Positions 24,891 through 33,633 are shown, counted from the first letter of the stretch. The stretch: 64,000 bases of DNA from Rhizobium sp. L43 (GCF_002531725.1 NZ_NWSQ01000021.1:1-64000), one strand, 5' to 3'. The notes: generated by a model from the sequence alone, not told the origin. Program-made: numbers and translations.

Positions 24891-25691
24891 TCATCGTCCC
24901 GCAAAGGCCGCGAGGAATTCATCGATGCGGGGCGTCGGTGCTGCGCAGAGGACCTTGTGGGTAACATCGGCGCTGTTGTAGACGACCGGCCGGCCTTCGA
25001 GATCGACGAGACCCCCGCCGGCGCAGGCCAGAATCAGATCGGCGGCGGCAAGGTCCCAATCATGCGAATTGCCCTTGACGAAGGTGCCTTCGAGACGACC
25101 GTCCGCCACCATGGCGATGCGATAGGCGAGCGAGGGAATGTATTTCTGTCGTGAGACCCGGGCGCGGAACTCCGGCGGGAAGGTCGTCAACAGATCCTCG
25201 CCGATCGCAAGGCGGCTCGTCTCATCTGCTCCCGCGGCGGAGACGGCGAGCGGCACGCCATTCTTCACCGCCACCCCGCCCTCGACGGCCTCATAGAGTT
25301 CTTCGAGCGCTGGGGCATAGAGCACGCCGGCGACCGGCCGGCCGCGATGAACCACCGCGACGCTGACGCACCAGACCTTTTGCCCGCCGAGGAAGGCGCG
25401 CGTGCCGTCGATCGGATCGATGATGAACACCGTCTCGCGCGCGAGACGGTCGGCATCGTCGTCGGTTTCTTCCGAGAGCCAGCCGTAATCCGGCCGGGCC
25501 TTGCGCAGAATGGTCTCGAGCGTCTTGTTGGCGGCAAAATCGGCGGCGCTGACGGGGGAGCGGTCCCCGTTCTTCCACCAGACCTCCGGCGATTGGTTGA
25601 AGAAGCCGTAAGCGACCGCACCCGCCTCTTTCGCAGCATCGGCGATCAGCGTGAGATCGCGCTGCCAGCGGGCTTTCTCCATGTCGCTCAT
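24891..25691 (-). CDS. cysQ: CysQ-like 3'(2'),5'-bisphosphate nucleotidase / inositol phosphatase family
   Basis: 266-aa Mg2+-dependent Li+-sensitive phosphatase. Metal-binding motifs: Glu pair in SEETDDDADR (about 80), DPIDGTRAFLGG (about 101-112) and the late WDLAAADLILACAGG (about 215-229). The FLGG version after DPIDGT is typical of CysQ/pAp phosphatases. Likely start 25691 (MSDMEKAR); 25682 is possible. pAp clearance supports sulfate assimilation, and in rhizobia also sulfated glycan formation. Confidence 0.83.
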   Translation of the reverse strand: MSDMEKARWQRDLTLIADAAKEAGAVAYGFFNQSPEVWWKNGDRSPVSAADFAANKTLETILRKARPDYGWLSEETDDDADRLARETVFIIDPIDGTRAFLGGQKVWCVSVAVVHRGRPVAGVLYAPALEELYEAVEGGVAVKNGVPLAVSAAGADETSRLAIGEDLLTTFPPEFRARVSRQKYIPSLAYRIAMVADGRLEGTFVKGNSHDWDLAAADLILACAGGGLVDLEGRPVVYNSADVTHKVLCAAPTPRIDEFLAAFAGR

Positions 25692-25719
25692 CCGATCAAT
25701 CCGTTTCTGAATTCTCGTT

Positions 25720-25769
25720 AGAGCATGATGTCGTCCGAAAACCGCAAACACTTTTCGGCATCATGCTCT
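25720..25769. repeat. Inverted repeat, first half of a two-hairpin element (copy 1)
   Basis: AGAGCATGATG (25720-25730) and CATCATGCTCT (25759-25769) are exact 11-nt arms with a 28-nt loop, in the gap between cysQ and pmbA. It is followed at once by the second half, 25779-25835. Confidence 0.7.
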
Positions 25770-25778
25770 ATCTCTTTA

Positions 25779-25835
25779 TTTTTACGCAATTCCGGACGCA
25801 AAACCGCTACACACTTTTGCTGGAATTGCTCTAGC
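25779..25835. repeat. 57-nt repeat, second half of the element (copy 1)
   Basis: Matches 60929-60985 with only four mismatches over 57 nt. The arms GCAATTCC and GGAATTGC make a second stem. The pmbA stop codon (CTA complement at 25831-25833) lies inside it. Confidence 0.8.
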
Positions 25836-27177
25836 GCCCTGCCAGCGTCATGCCTTCGATGGCGAAGGTCGGGGCGGCGACGCCGAATTTGCGGTCGATG
25901 TCGTTTGCCGGCGTCAAGCGCATGAACATGTCCTTGAGGTTCGAGGCGATCGTCACCTCGGACACCGGGAAAGTCAGTTCGCCGTTCTCGATCCAGAAGC
26001 CGGTGGCGCCGCGGCTGTATTCGCCGGTGATCATGTTGACGCCGTGGCCGATCAATTCGGTGACATAAAAACCGTTGCCGATGCTGCGGATCAGCTCTTC
26101 CGGCGAGATGTCGCCGGGTTCCAGCGCAAGGTTGGTGGAGGACGGCGAGACGGATGTGCCGCCGCGCACGCCGCGGCCGTTGGTTTCCAGACCCAGCTCG
26201 CGGGCGGTAGAGGTCGAGAGGAACCAGTGCTTCAAGACCCCGTCCTCGATCATGACAAGCCGCTCGCCCGACACGCCCTCGCCGTCGAAGGGCCGCGAGG
26301 AAGGGCCGCGCACGACCAAGGGATCGTCTGATATCGACAGGCCCGGCTTCAGCACCTGCCGACCCATCCTGTCGCGCAGGAAGCTGGACTTGCGGGCAAC
26401 GGCAGCACCATTGATCGCGCCGGCGATATGGCCGACAAAGCCGCGGGCGACGCGCGGGTCGAAGATGACGGTGACGTCCTTGCCGGTCGGCACTTGGCGA
26501 GGGTTGATGCGCTTTACCACCCGTTCGCCGGCGCGGCGGCCGATTTCAGCGGGATCGTCGAGCTCGGCATAGTAGAGGCGGCTGTCGTAATCATAGTCGC
26601 GCTCCATGCCGGTGCCTTCGCCTGCTATGACGCTGACGGAATGGCCGAAACGCGAGGCCATGTAGCTGCCCGCAAAACCGTGCGAGGTGGCAAGAACCAG
26701 GCCGCCCATGCCGGCCGATGCGCCGGCACCTGAAGAATTGGTGACACCCTTGACCGCAAGGGCTGCTGCTTCGGCGGCAAGGCCTGCCTCGCGCAGCATC
26801 TCGGAGGAGACCTCGGTGGTATCGAGCAATTGCAAGTCGGGATAGGATTTCGAAAGGCTTGCCTCATCCGCCAGGCAGGCGAAGGGGTCTTCCGGCGAAA
26901 CCTTGGCCATGGCGACGGCGCGTTCGGCCAGCGCCTGCAGATCGAAGCCCGGATTGGCCGAAACGCTGGCGACGCGCTTGCCGATGAAGACGCGCAGCGA
27001 AAAATCGTCGCTTTCGGAGGATTCCGTTCCCTCGACCTTGCCGAGGCGGACGCTGACCGATTGCGAACGCGACCGGACGACGACGGCGTCGGCGGCGTCG
27101 GCCCCTGCCTTCCTGGCCAGATCGATCAATTGACTTGCGCGGGAAAGAAGTGTCGAGGAATCGATTTCAGAGGACAT
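25831..27177 (-). CDS. pmbA: PmbA/TldD-family metalloprotease-like protein
   Basis: PmbA-type protein (448 aa; TldE), partner of TldD in maturation of small peptides and in antitoxin turnover. The family pattern is visible: LGKVEGTESSESDDFSLRVF (about 50-69), GRRAGERVVKR and IFDPRVARGFVGHIAGAING, and the late ELIGHGVNMITGEYSRGATG (about 380-399). PmbA lacks the HExxxH zinc motif of TldD, in line with this sequence. Start at 27177 (MSSEIDSS). Its stop codon lies in a repeat element. TldD is not in this window. Confidence 0.92.
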   Translation of the reverse strand: MSSEIDSSTLLSRASQLIDLARKAGADAADAVVVRSRSQSVSVRLGKVEGTESSESDDFSLRVFIGKRVASVSANPGFDLQALAERAVAMAKVSPEDPFACLADEASLSKSYPDLQLLDTTEVSSEMLREAGLAAEAAALAVKGVTNSSGAGASAGMGGLVLATSHGFAGSYMASRFGHSVSVIAGEGTGMERDYDYDSRLYYAELDDPAEIGRRAGERVVKRINPRQVPTGKDVTVIFDPRVARGFVGHIAGAINGAAVARKSSFLRDRMGRQVLKPGLSISDDPLVVRGPSSRPFDGEGVSGERLVMIEDGVLKHWFLSTSTARELGLETNGRGVRGGTSVSPSSTNLALEPGDISPEELIRSIGNGFYVTELIGHGVNMITGEYSRGATGFWIENGELTFPVSEVTIASNLKDMFMRLTPANDIDRKFGVAAPTFAIEGMTLAGR

Positions 27178-27295
27178 GATTTGGCCTTTCCTTCGGCTTC
27201 CATTTATTGTGCACTCTCCCAAGCATCAAGGCCGCCGCCACCGATTCTTTATCGGGGCTGCCCGCATGTCCCCGCCGTCGAAAGAAATCGCCAGC

Positions 27296-29107
27296 ATGTC
27301 AGCGCCCAATGCCCTTTTTTCCGAAACGATCCTGCTGCTCGGCGGAGCCGTGGTCGCCGCACCGATCTTCAAGAAGCTCGGGCTCGGCACCGTGCTCGGC
27401 TATCTCGCCGCCGGCATCGTCATCGGCCCGGTTTTCCACGGCATCACCGATGGGGAGCAGATCCTCAATGTCGCCGAGCTCGGTGTGGTCTTCCTGCTCT
27501 TCATCATCGGGCTGGAGCTGAAACCCAGCCGCCTGTGGCAGATGCGGCGCGACATTTTCGGCCTCGGTGCGGCGCAGGTGGTGGTGACCGGGCTGGCGCT
27601 GACCGCGCTCGCCTGGTTCTCCCAGGTTTTCGACTGGCGCGGCAGCATCGTCGCCGGATTTGGCCTGGCACTGTCTTCGACCGCCTTCGCCATGCAGATC
27701 CTCGAGGGCGACGGCGACGTCAATACCAGATATGGGCAGCGCTCCTTCTCGATGCTGTTGTTCCAGGACCTGGCGATCGTGCCGCTCCTGGCGCTGATCA
27801 CCATTCTCGACGGCGGCAAGGGCAGCAATGCACCGCTGCTCGGTTTTACGGTCGCCATCGGCGCCGTCGCGGCGATGATCGTCATGGGGCGCTACCTGCT
27901 GACGCCGCTCTTCCAGATCATCGCCCGGACCGGCGCGCGCGAGGCGATGATCGCAGCCGCCCTCTTCGTCGTCATGGGATCGGCGAGCCTGATGCAGCTT
28001 GCCGGGCTTTCGATGGCTATGGGGGCATTCCTCTCCGGCGTGATGCTGGCCGAATCCTCCTACCGGCACGAGCTGGAGGCCGATATCGAGCCCTTCCGCG
28101 GCGTCCTGCTCGCCATCTTCTTCATCGCCGTCGGCCTGTCGCTGGAGCTCGACGTTCTCGTGGACAATGCGCTCTTTATCATCGTCACCGTGCCGATCGT
28201 CATGGCCGTCAAGGCGATCATCATCTACGGGCTCTGCCGGATCTCGGGTTCTCTGCATGACGATGCGATCCGCATCGCCTTCCTGCTGCCGCAGGGCGGC
28301 GAATTCGGCTTCGTGCTGTTCACCACGGCGGGGACGGCCGGACTGATGTCGACGAGCACGGCATCGCTGCTGGTCGCGGTCGTCACGCTCTCCATGGCGC
28401 TGACGCCGATCGGGTCGGCCCTTTCGAAGCGGCTCTTGCGCGGCGACGCGCGTGAGGAGTTGGACGAGGATTTCGAGGGCGCCGGCGCCGACGTGCTGAT
28501 GGTCGGATTCTCGCGTTTCGGCCAGATCGCCGCTCAGATCCTGCTAGCCGGCGGGCGCAGCGTCACCGTCATCGAGTTTTCGGCCGATCGCATCCGCCAG
28601 GCCTCCACCTTCGGCTTCCGCATCTATTTCGGCGACGGCACCCGCAAGGACGTGCTGCGCTCGGCCGGTATCGACCGGGCAAAGATCGTGCTCGTCTGCA
28701 CCCAGAAGAAGGAGGTCACCGACAAGGTGGTGGAGCTGGTGCAGGCGGATTATCCGCACACGCGTCTCTACGTGCGCTCCTACGACCGCATCCATTCGAT
28801 CGAACTGCGCAACAAGGGCGTCGATTACGAGCTGCGCGAAACGCTGGAATCCGGCCTGCTGTTCGGACGGCGGACGCTGGAGGCGCTGGGCGTTCCCGAG
28901 GTCGACGCCTATGAAATCGGCGAGGATATCCGCAAGCGCGACGAGGCGCGCCTGGTGCTGCAGGTTTCCGAAGGGCTGCAGGCCGGGCGCGATATGCTGT
29001 TTTCCCACCCCGTTCGCCCCGAACCGCTGGTCAAGCCGAAACGCGCTGGCGATGCCTTCGAGGACGATCCGCTGGCGGGCACCGCGGATGCGACGGCGGA
29101 CGCATAA
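27296..29107 (+). CDS. KefB/KefC-type cation:proton antiporter (CPA2) with TrkA-N domain
   Basis: 603-aa antiporter: about 12 membrane helices (1-385) of the Na_H_Exchanger fold with GLALSSTAFAMQIL (about 124-137) and LLPQGGEFGFVL (about 330-341), then a C-terminal RCK/TrkA-N domain (about 408-520, MVGFSRFGQIAAQILLAGG). KefB/C excrete K+ under control of glutathione adducts; the ligand here is unknown. Start at 27296 (MSAPNALF); an in-frame ATG at 27266 is possible. Divergent from pmbA, 118 nt apart. Confidence 0.92.
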   Translation: MSAPNALFSETILLLGGAVVAAPIFKKLGLGTVLGYLAAGIVIGPVFHGITDGEQILNVAELGVVFLLFIIGLELKPSRLWQMRRDIFGLGAAQVVVTGLALTALAWFSQVFDWRGSIVAGFGLALSSTAFAMQILEGDGDVNTRYGQRSFSMLLFQDLAIVPLLALITILDGGKGSNAPLLGFTVAIGAVAAMIVMGRYLLTPLFQIIARTGAREAMIAAALFVVMGSASLMQLAGLSMAMGAFLSGVMLAESSYRHELEADIEPFRGVLLAIFFIAVGLSLELDVLVDNALFIIVTVPIVMAVKAIIIYGLCRISGSLHDDAIRIAFLLPQGGEFGFVLFTTAGTAGLMSTSTASLLVAVVTLSMALTPIGSALSKRLLRGDAREELDEDFEGAGADVLMVGFSRFGQIAAQILLAGGRSVTVIEFSADRIRQASTFGFRIYFGDGTRKDVLRSAGIDRAKIVLVCTQKKEVTDKVVELVQADYPHTRLYVRSYDRIHSIELRNKGVDYELRETLESGLLFGRRTLEALGVPEVDAYEIGEDIRKRDEARLVLQVSEGLQAGRDMLFSHPVRPEPLVKPKRAGDAFEDDPLAGTADATADA

Positions 29108-29227
29108 ATTGACTCCGGGACGTGCTAGGCTTGAGCGGATTGAACGGCGGTAGAGGCAAAGGCTACTGCCAGAATCTGTCAGCATGTCTCTGTAGACGAT
29201 CCTCCTGACCCAAACAGGAGGCCAACC

Positions 29228-29599
29228 ATGATCGACAGCAACAGCATTCTCCTTTTCGTAGCCGACGCGGGAAAAAGCGCCAGCTTTTATGGCCAACTGC
29301 TCGGGCAGGATCCGGTTGAGCTCAGCCCGACCTTCGCCATGTTCATCCTGCCTTCGGGTCTGGCGCTCGGACTTTGGGGCAAGGCGGGCGTTGAGCCCGC
29401 GCCGACTGCCATGGGCGGCGGCTGCGACCTCGGTTTCAAGGTTGCGACGGCGGATAGGGTCGATACGCTTCACGCCGAATGGCAAGTCAAGGGCGCGACC
29501 ATCCTCTTGCCGCCGACCGACCTCGATTTCGGCCGTAGCTTTGTTGCAGCCGATCCCGACGGGCACCGCCTGCGCGTCTACACCGTTGCGGAGGACTGA
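29228..29599 (+). CDS. VOC-superfamily (glyoxalase/dioxygenase fold) protein
   Basis: 123-aa single VOC unit: two beta-alpha-beta-beta-beta modules, with Asn/Ser start (SILLFVADAGKSASFYGQLL) and a late Asp-His (VAADPDGHRLRVYTVAE). Possibly a small antibiotic-resistance or glyoxalase-type protein; no substrate can be assigned. AGGAGG precedes the ATG. It is 3 nt before the EVE gene, so the two are co-transcribed. Confidence 0.85.
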   Translation: MIDSNSILLFVADAGKSASFYGQLLGQDPVELSPTFAMFILPSGLALGLWGKAGVEPAPTAMGGGCDLGFKVATADRVDTLHAEWQVKGATILLPPTDLDFGRSFVAADPDGHRLRVYTVAED

Positions 29600-29602
29600 A
29601 AC

Positions 29603-30082
29603 ATGTCCCGCAGCTGGATCGCTGTCGCATCAGCAAACCACGTCCGCATCGGGCGCGAAGCCGGGTTCATGCAGGTCTGTCATGGCAAGGCCGCTCCGCT
29701 GAAGCGAAGCGCGCCCGGCGACCGGGTGATCTATTATTCGCCGACCGAAACATTCGGCGGCAAGGATCGCCTGCAGGCGTTCACGGCCATTGGCGTGGTC
29801 CAGGAAACGGCGGCATATCAGGTGGAAGTTCACCCCGGTTTCCGCCCCTGGAGGCGCGATGTCGCCTGGTGGCGGGCCGTGGAGACGCCGATCCGGCCGC
29901 TCATCGGCCGGCTGTCCTTCACGAGCGATCGGGGAGGCTGGGGCTATCGACTGCGCTTTGGTCTCTTCGAAATCGACAATGACGATGCCGAACTCATCGC
30001 CGAAGCGATGCTCGGTGATCCGAGCATGCATGTCGCCCGGAAGCATGCAACGGCTCCCGGGCAAGGATCTCTAGCGCTTTAG
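29603..30082 (+). CDS. EVE-domain protein
   Basis: 159-aa PUA-like EVE protein (COG1673): SRSWIAVASANHVRIGREAG (about 2-21), PGDRVIYYSP (about 37-46) and the hydrophobic YRLRFGLFEI near the end. EVE domains bind modified bases in RNA or DNA and occur in defence loci and in general RNA biology. GGAG lies just before the ATG. The last 20 or so codons run through a piece of the CATGTCGCC repeat (30027-30042), so the C-terminus (MHVARKHATAPG) may be repeat-derived. Confidence 0.85.
   Translation: MSRSWIAVASANHVRIGREAGFMQVCHGKAAPLKRSAPGDRVIYYSPTETFGGKDRLQAFTAIGVVQETAAYQVEVHPGFRPWRRDVAWWRAVETPIRPLIGRLSFTSDRGGWGYRLRFGLFEIDNDDAELIAEAMLGDPSMHVARKHATAPGQGSLAL
30027..30042. repeat. Partial TGCATGTCGCC repeat inside the EVE gene (copy 3)
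   Basis: Sixteen-nt exact match to 17159-17174 (arm plus CGGAA). The other arm is not present in the same form; instead GCATGC follows. It lies at the 3' end of the EVE coding sequence. Confidence 0.6.
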
Positions 30083-30952
30083 TCGCGCTTCGATCTCGCG
30101 GTCGAGGGCGAATTTCAAGTCGTCCTTGACGCCGACCGACATGGCCAGCACTTCACGGGCCTTGAGGAAATCCATGACGCCGGTGCGGCCGACTGCCGGG
30201 CGCAGAAAGATATGCGGCGGGCGGATCTTCAGCTTCAGCGTGATCGCCGTCTGCATCATCAACTGGCCGGAGCCGAAGATGCTTTCCATGCGGTTCGGAA
30301 TATGGGTGCCGTCACCTTCCGGCGCGCCGACGACATCGATGCCGACGACGATGTCGGCAAGATCCATCAGGGGTTCATAAGGCACCGGATTGCTGATGCC
30401 GCCATCGATCATCACGCGGCCGCGCAGGCGCACCGGCATGAAGACGGCGGGGATGGCAGAAGAGGCCGCGAGTGCCGAAAACAACTCGCCCTCCTCGATG
30501 ATGACTTCGCACTGCCCGTAATAATCGGTGGTGATGACCTTCATCGGCACCAGCAGATCCTCGAAGCGGGCCGGCAGCTCGGATGGCAGAAAGGCCTTGA
30601 GGATCCGTTCGAGATTGAACTGGCCGATGCGGACGCCCTTGGCCACCGCATCGCGCACCGTCGCCGGCCTCAGACCCCAGATGCGGGCGATGACGGCCGT
30701 CTTGTTGCCGACGGTCGCCAGCGCATGTTCACGGATTTCGGCGCCGGACATGCCGGCAGCCATGCCGGCACCCATGATCGCGCCCATCGACGAGCCCGAT
30801 ATCGCCACCGGTCGGATGCCGAGTTCGTCGAGCGTCTCGATGACATGGATATGGGAAAGCCCGCGCGCGCCGCCGCCGCCGAAAGCGACAGCGACCGTTG
30901 GAAGATCGCTGATCGCAGGCAGTTTCGGACTGATGATCTCTGCCTGCTGCAC
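30071..30952 (-). CDS. Patatin-like phospholipase
   Basis: 293-aa serine lipid acyl hydrolase of the bacterial patatin/RssA type. Oxyanion-hole loop GGGGARGLSHIHV (about 21-33), nucleophile elbow GSSMG (about 48-52) and catalytic Asp in DGGISNPVP (about 170-178). No signal peptide seen. The start is GTG at 30950-30952, 14 nt after the rsmD stop. The frame continues upstream into rsmD, but only as an overlapping shadow. Its role is probably membrane lipid turnover. Confidence 0.87.
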   Translation of the reverse strand: MQQAEIISPKLPAISDLPTVAVAFGGGGARGLSHIHVIETLDELGIRPVAISGSSMGAIMGAGMAAGMSGAEIREHALATVGNKTAVIARIWGLRPATVRDAVAKGVRIGQFNLERILKAFLPSELPARFEDLLVPMKVITTDYYGQCEVIIEEGELFSALAASSAIPAVFMPVRLRGRVMIDGGISNPVPYEPLMDLADIVVGIDVVGAPEGDGTHIPNRMESIFGSGQLMMQTAITLKLKIRPPHIFLRPAVGRTGVMDFLKAREVLAMSVGVKDDLKFALDREIEARLKR

Positions 30953-30965
30953 GCCCCGCCCCCGC

Positions 30966-31526
30966 TTATTGCGGCTGATACCGGAAGAAATGCACCCTCG
31001 TATCGCCAAAGATGCGGTTTTCGAGGAAGACATAGGAAGGATGCACGGAAACGACAATATCGCCGCGTTCTTCGAGCACCGCGATTGCGCCCGGCCGCAG
31101 CCAGCCGCCAACGGCGGCGGCCGCCATCGCCTTCTCGCCGAGGCCCTTGCCATAGGGCGGGTCGGCAAACAGCACGTCGAAGGGCTCGAGATTGCCGACA
31201 CTGCCGAGATCGGTCGCATCCCGGCGCAGAATGCGGGTGCGGCCGTGCAGGCCGAGCGCATCGATGTTTTCCCAGAGCAGCGCCCTGCCCTCGACGCTGT
31301 TTTCGACGAACAGCGCATGGCGACAGCCGCGCGAGACGGCTTCGAGGCCGACGGCGCCGGTTCCGGCAAAAAGGTCGAGGATCCGGGTGCCGTCGACGCA
31401 TTCCGGATAGGCATGGCTCAATATATTGAACAGGCTCTCGCGCGTCCGGTCGGCAGTCGGCCGGATATCGTTGGATTTTGGCACGGCGAGAGGCCGTCCG
31501 CGAAATTCACCGCCGACGATCCGCAC
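30966..31526 (-). CDS. rsmD: 16S rRNA (guanine966-N2)-methyltransferase
   Basis: 186-aa class I SAM methyltransferase. Starts with GTG and MRIVGGEFRGR; DLFAGTGAVGLEAVSRG (about 50-66) binds SAM and DPPYG (about 120-124) is the N-MTase motif IV. It overlaps the end of the upstream pseudouridine synthase gene by 20 nt, so the genes are coupled. Confidence 0.94.
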   Translation of the reverse strand: MRIVGGEFRGRPLAVPKSNDIRPTADRTRESLFNILSHAYPECVDGTRILDLFAGTGAVGLEAVSRGCRHALFVENSVEGRALLWENIDALGLHGRTRILRRDATDLGSVGNLEPFDVLFADPPYGKGLGEKAMAAAAVGGWLRPGAIAVLEERGDIVVSVHPSYVFLENRIFGDTRVHFFRYQPQ

Positions 31527-33561
31527 CGCGCGTCATTCCCTTTCCTTTCGCACCACCTCTGGACGGCCCGCCCGCAGGCCTGTCGCCGCCCGGTCTGTCC
31601 CCGCCCGACTTGGCACCACCCGGCTTGGCACCGCCCGGCTTGGCGCCCTTCGGCTTGCCGGAAAAATTCTTGGCCCCACCGGGCTTGGCTCCAAAACCCT
31701 TACCGCGCGGCTTGTCACCAGAAGGCCTGTCACCCCGCGGCTTGTCGCCGAACGATCTTTCGCCGCGCGGACGCTCGGAGCGGCCCTCGCCGGCAAAACT
31801 TCTGGCTGCCCGCGGACGCTCATCACCATCCTCGCGCGGCCTGCGATCACCACGCGGCTTGTCGCCGAAGGGGCGATCGCCACGCGAAGGACGATCACCG
31901 AAAGGCCGGTCGCCGCGCGGACGCTCCGAACGACCCTCACCGGCGGAGACTCGGGCGGCACGGGGACGCTCGTCGCCATCACCACGCGGCTTGCGGTCAC
32001 CGCGCGGCTTGTCGCCGAAGGGACGATCACCGCGCGAGGGGCGATCACCGAAAGGCCGGTCGCCGCGCGGACGCTCCGAACGGCCTTCGCCGGCAGAGCT
32101 TCTGGTGCGCGGGCGTTCGTCTCCGCCTTCGCGCGGGCGGCGTTCGCCGCGCGCCGGGCGGTCGCCAAAACCGCGGTCTTCGCGGGCGGGGCGATCCCCG
32201 AAGGAGCGCTTGCGGCCGGCGCCTTCGCCCTCATCCTTGCGACGGGGCTCTTCGCTCGAGCGGATCCATTCGCCATCCTCTTCGCGCACGCGGTTCACCT
32301 GCGTGCGCGGACGATCCTCGATATGGTGGGAACCAGTGCCCTTTGCCGGCGCCTGCTCGCCGCGCCGACGGGCGGTCTGCTCATTCTTGGCGGCTTTCGC
32401 CGCAGCCTTTTCGCCGAGCGGCCGGGCGCCGGGCGCCATCCAGACATTGGCGCTGCGGCGCTGGCCGAGCGGCTGAGGACGCTTCGGCTTGTCATCATCC
32501 CTGCGGCCGCCATCGCGGCGATCGTCATCTCTACGCCCGCCACCGTGGCGATCGTCGCGCTTGGTGTCGAGGCGGCTCAGCGCCCGTTCGCGCTTGTCCT
32601 CGTCGCGGCGCGGACGCTGCTCGCGCCTTTCCGGTACTGGAGCTTCAGCCTCTTCCTCGGAAGCGACAGCCGGCGCATTGTAGATCGGCGCGTCGAAATT
32701 CGCCTTGGCTTCCTCGATCAGGCGCGGGCCGAGCTGGTCGCGAAGCGTGCGGCCCCGCACTTCGATGACATGGCCTTCCGGCAAGTCGCCGAGCTGGAAC
32801 GGGCCGTAGGAAATGCGGATCAGGCGGTTGACGTCGAGGCCGAGCGCGCCGAGCACGTTCTTGATTTCGCGGTTCTTGCCTTCCCGAAGACCCATGGTGA
32901 TCCAGACGTTCGACCCCTGGGTGCGGTCGAGCGTCGCCTCGATCGAGCCATAGAGCACGCCGTCGACGGCGATGCCGTCCTTCAGCTTGTCGAGCGCGTC
33001 CTGATCGATCTCGCCATGGGCGCGGACACGGTAACGGCGCAGCCAGCCGGTCGCCGGCAGTTCTAGCGCGCGGGCGAGACCGCCGTCATTGGTGAGCAGC
33101 AACAGGCCTTCGGTGTTGATATCGAGGCGGCCGATCGACATGACGCGCGGCAGTTCTTCCGGCAGGTTGTCGAAGACGGTCGCGCGGCCTTCCGGATCGG
33201 CATTGGTGGTCACCAGGCCGGCCGGCTTGTGATAGAGCCACAGCCTGGTGCGCTCGATGCCGCGGATCGGCACGCCGTCGACCTCGATGCGATCGGCAAG
33301 CGTGACGTTGACGACCGGGGTGTCGAGAACCCTGCCGTTCAGCGTGACGCGGCCTTCCATGATCATGCGTTCGATGTCGCGGCGGGAGGCGACGCCGGCG
33401 CGTGCCATCACCTTGGAAATACGCTCGGCCTTCGCGTCGCCATCGGTCTCGACCGCAGCCTTTGCCGGCTTGGCGCCGCCCGGCTTTGCGCCGGTCTTCG
33501 GCTCGGTGTCCCGTGAAAACGGCTTAGCGCCCGGGCGTTTTGGCTTGTCTTTGGGTGTCAT
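31507..33561 (-). CDS. rluB: RluB/RsuA-type 23S/16S rRNA pseudouridine synthase with a long repetitive basic tail
   Basis: 684-aa protein. After a Lys/Pro/Ala-rich lead (about 1-40) come the S4 domain (about 45-90, ISKVMARAGVASRRDIERMI), the catalytic domain with GRLDINTEGLLLLTNDG (about 143-159; Asp) and conserved KLKDGIAVDGV, ending near 280. The remaining about 400 residues are low-complexity, with Arg/Gly/Asp/Pro repeats such as GDRPFGDRPSRGDRPFGDK. One unit of about 50 aa recurs about three times. Normal family members are 240-300 aa plus a shorter tail. The assignment to RluB rather than RsuA/RluE is tentative. Confidence 0.9.
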   Translation of the reverse strand: MTPKDKPKRPGAKPFSRDTEPKTGAKPGGAKPAKAAVETDGDAKAERISKVMARAGVASRRDIERMIMEGRVTLNGRVLDTPVVNVTLADRIEVDGVPIRGIERTRLWLYHKPAGLVTTNADPEGRATVFDNLPEELPRVMSIGRLDINTEGLLLLTNDGGLARALELPATGWLRRYRVRAHGEIDQDALDKLKDGIAVDGVLYGSIEATLDRTQGSNVWITMGLREGKNREIKNVLGALGLDVNRLIRISYGPFQLGDLPEGHVIEVRGRTLRDQLGPRLIEEAKANFDAPIYNAPAVASEEEAEAPVPERREQRPRRDEDKRERALSRLDTKRDDRHGGGRRDDDRRDGGRRDDDKPKRPQPLGQRRSANVWMAPGARPLGEKAAAKAAKNEQTARRRGEQAPAKGTGSHHIEDRPRTQVNRVREEDGEWIRSSEEPRRKDEGEGAGRKRSFGDRPAREDRGFGDRPARGERRPREGGDERPRTRSSAGEGRSERPRGDRPFGDRPSRGDRPFGDKPRGDRKPRGDGDERPRAARVSAGEGRSERPRGDRPFGDRPSRGDRPFGDKPRGDRRPREDGDERPRAARSFAGEGRSERPRGERSFGDKPRGDRPSGDKPRGKGFGAKPGGAKNFSGKPKGAKPGGAKPGGAKSGGDRPGGDRPAGGPSRGGAKGKGMTRGADRRR
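31760..32190 (-). repeat. In-frame repeats in the pseudouridine synthase tail
   Basis: The coding sequence holds about three units of near 150 nt (GDERPRAARVSAGEGRSERP, then RGDRPFGDRPSRGDRPFGDK). They share long exact blocks such as the segment coding for GEGRSERPRGDRPFGD. Length should vary between strains by unequal crossing-over (inference). Confidence 0.75.
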
Positions 33562-33633
33562 TTGTTGTTTGCCTGCCTTTTGGGCCTGTCTATCAGGTCA
33601 CGCATCTGCGGTTAAGTGGAAATTCTTGCGATC

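Noticed and set aside
30953..31414. N-terminal extension of the patatin frame
   Set aside because: It overlaps rsmD in another frame; the GTG at 30952 fits the family start.
30528..33066. Several plus-strand frames of 330-750 aa
   Set aside because: Shadows of the patatin, rsmD and pseudouridine synthase genes; the repeats in the last one keep all frames open.
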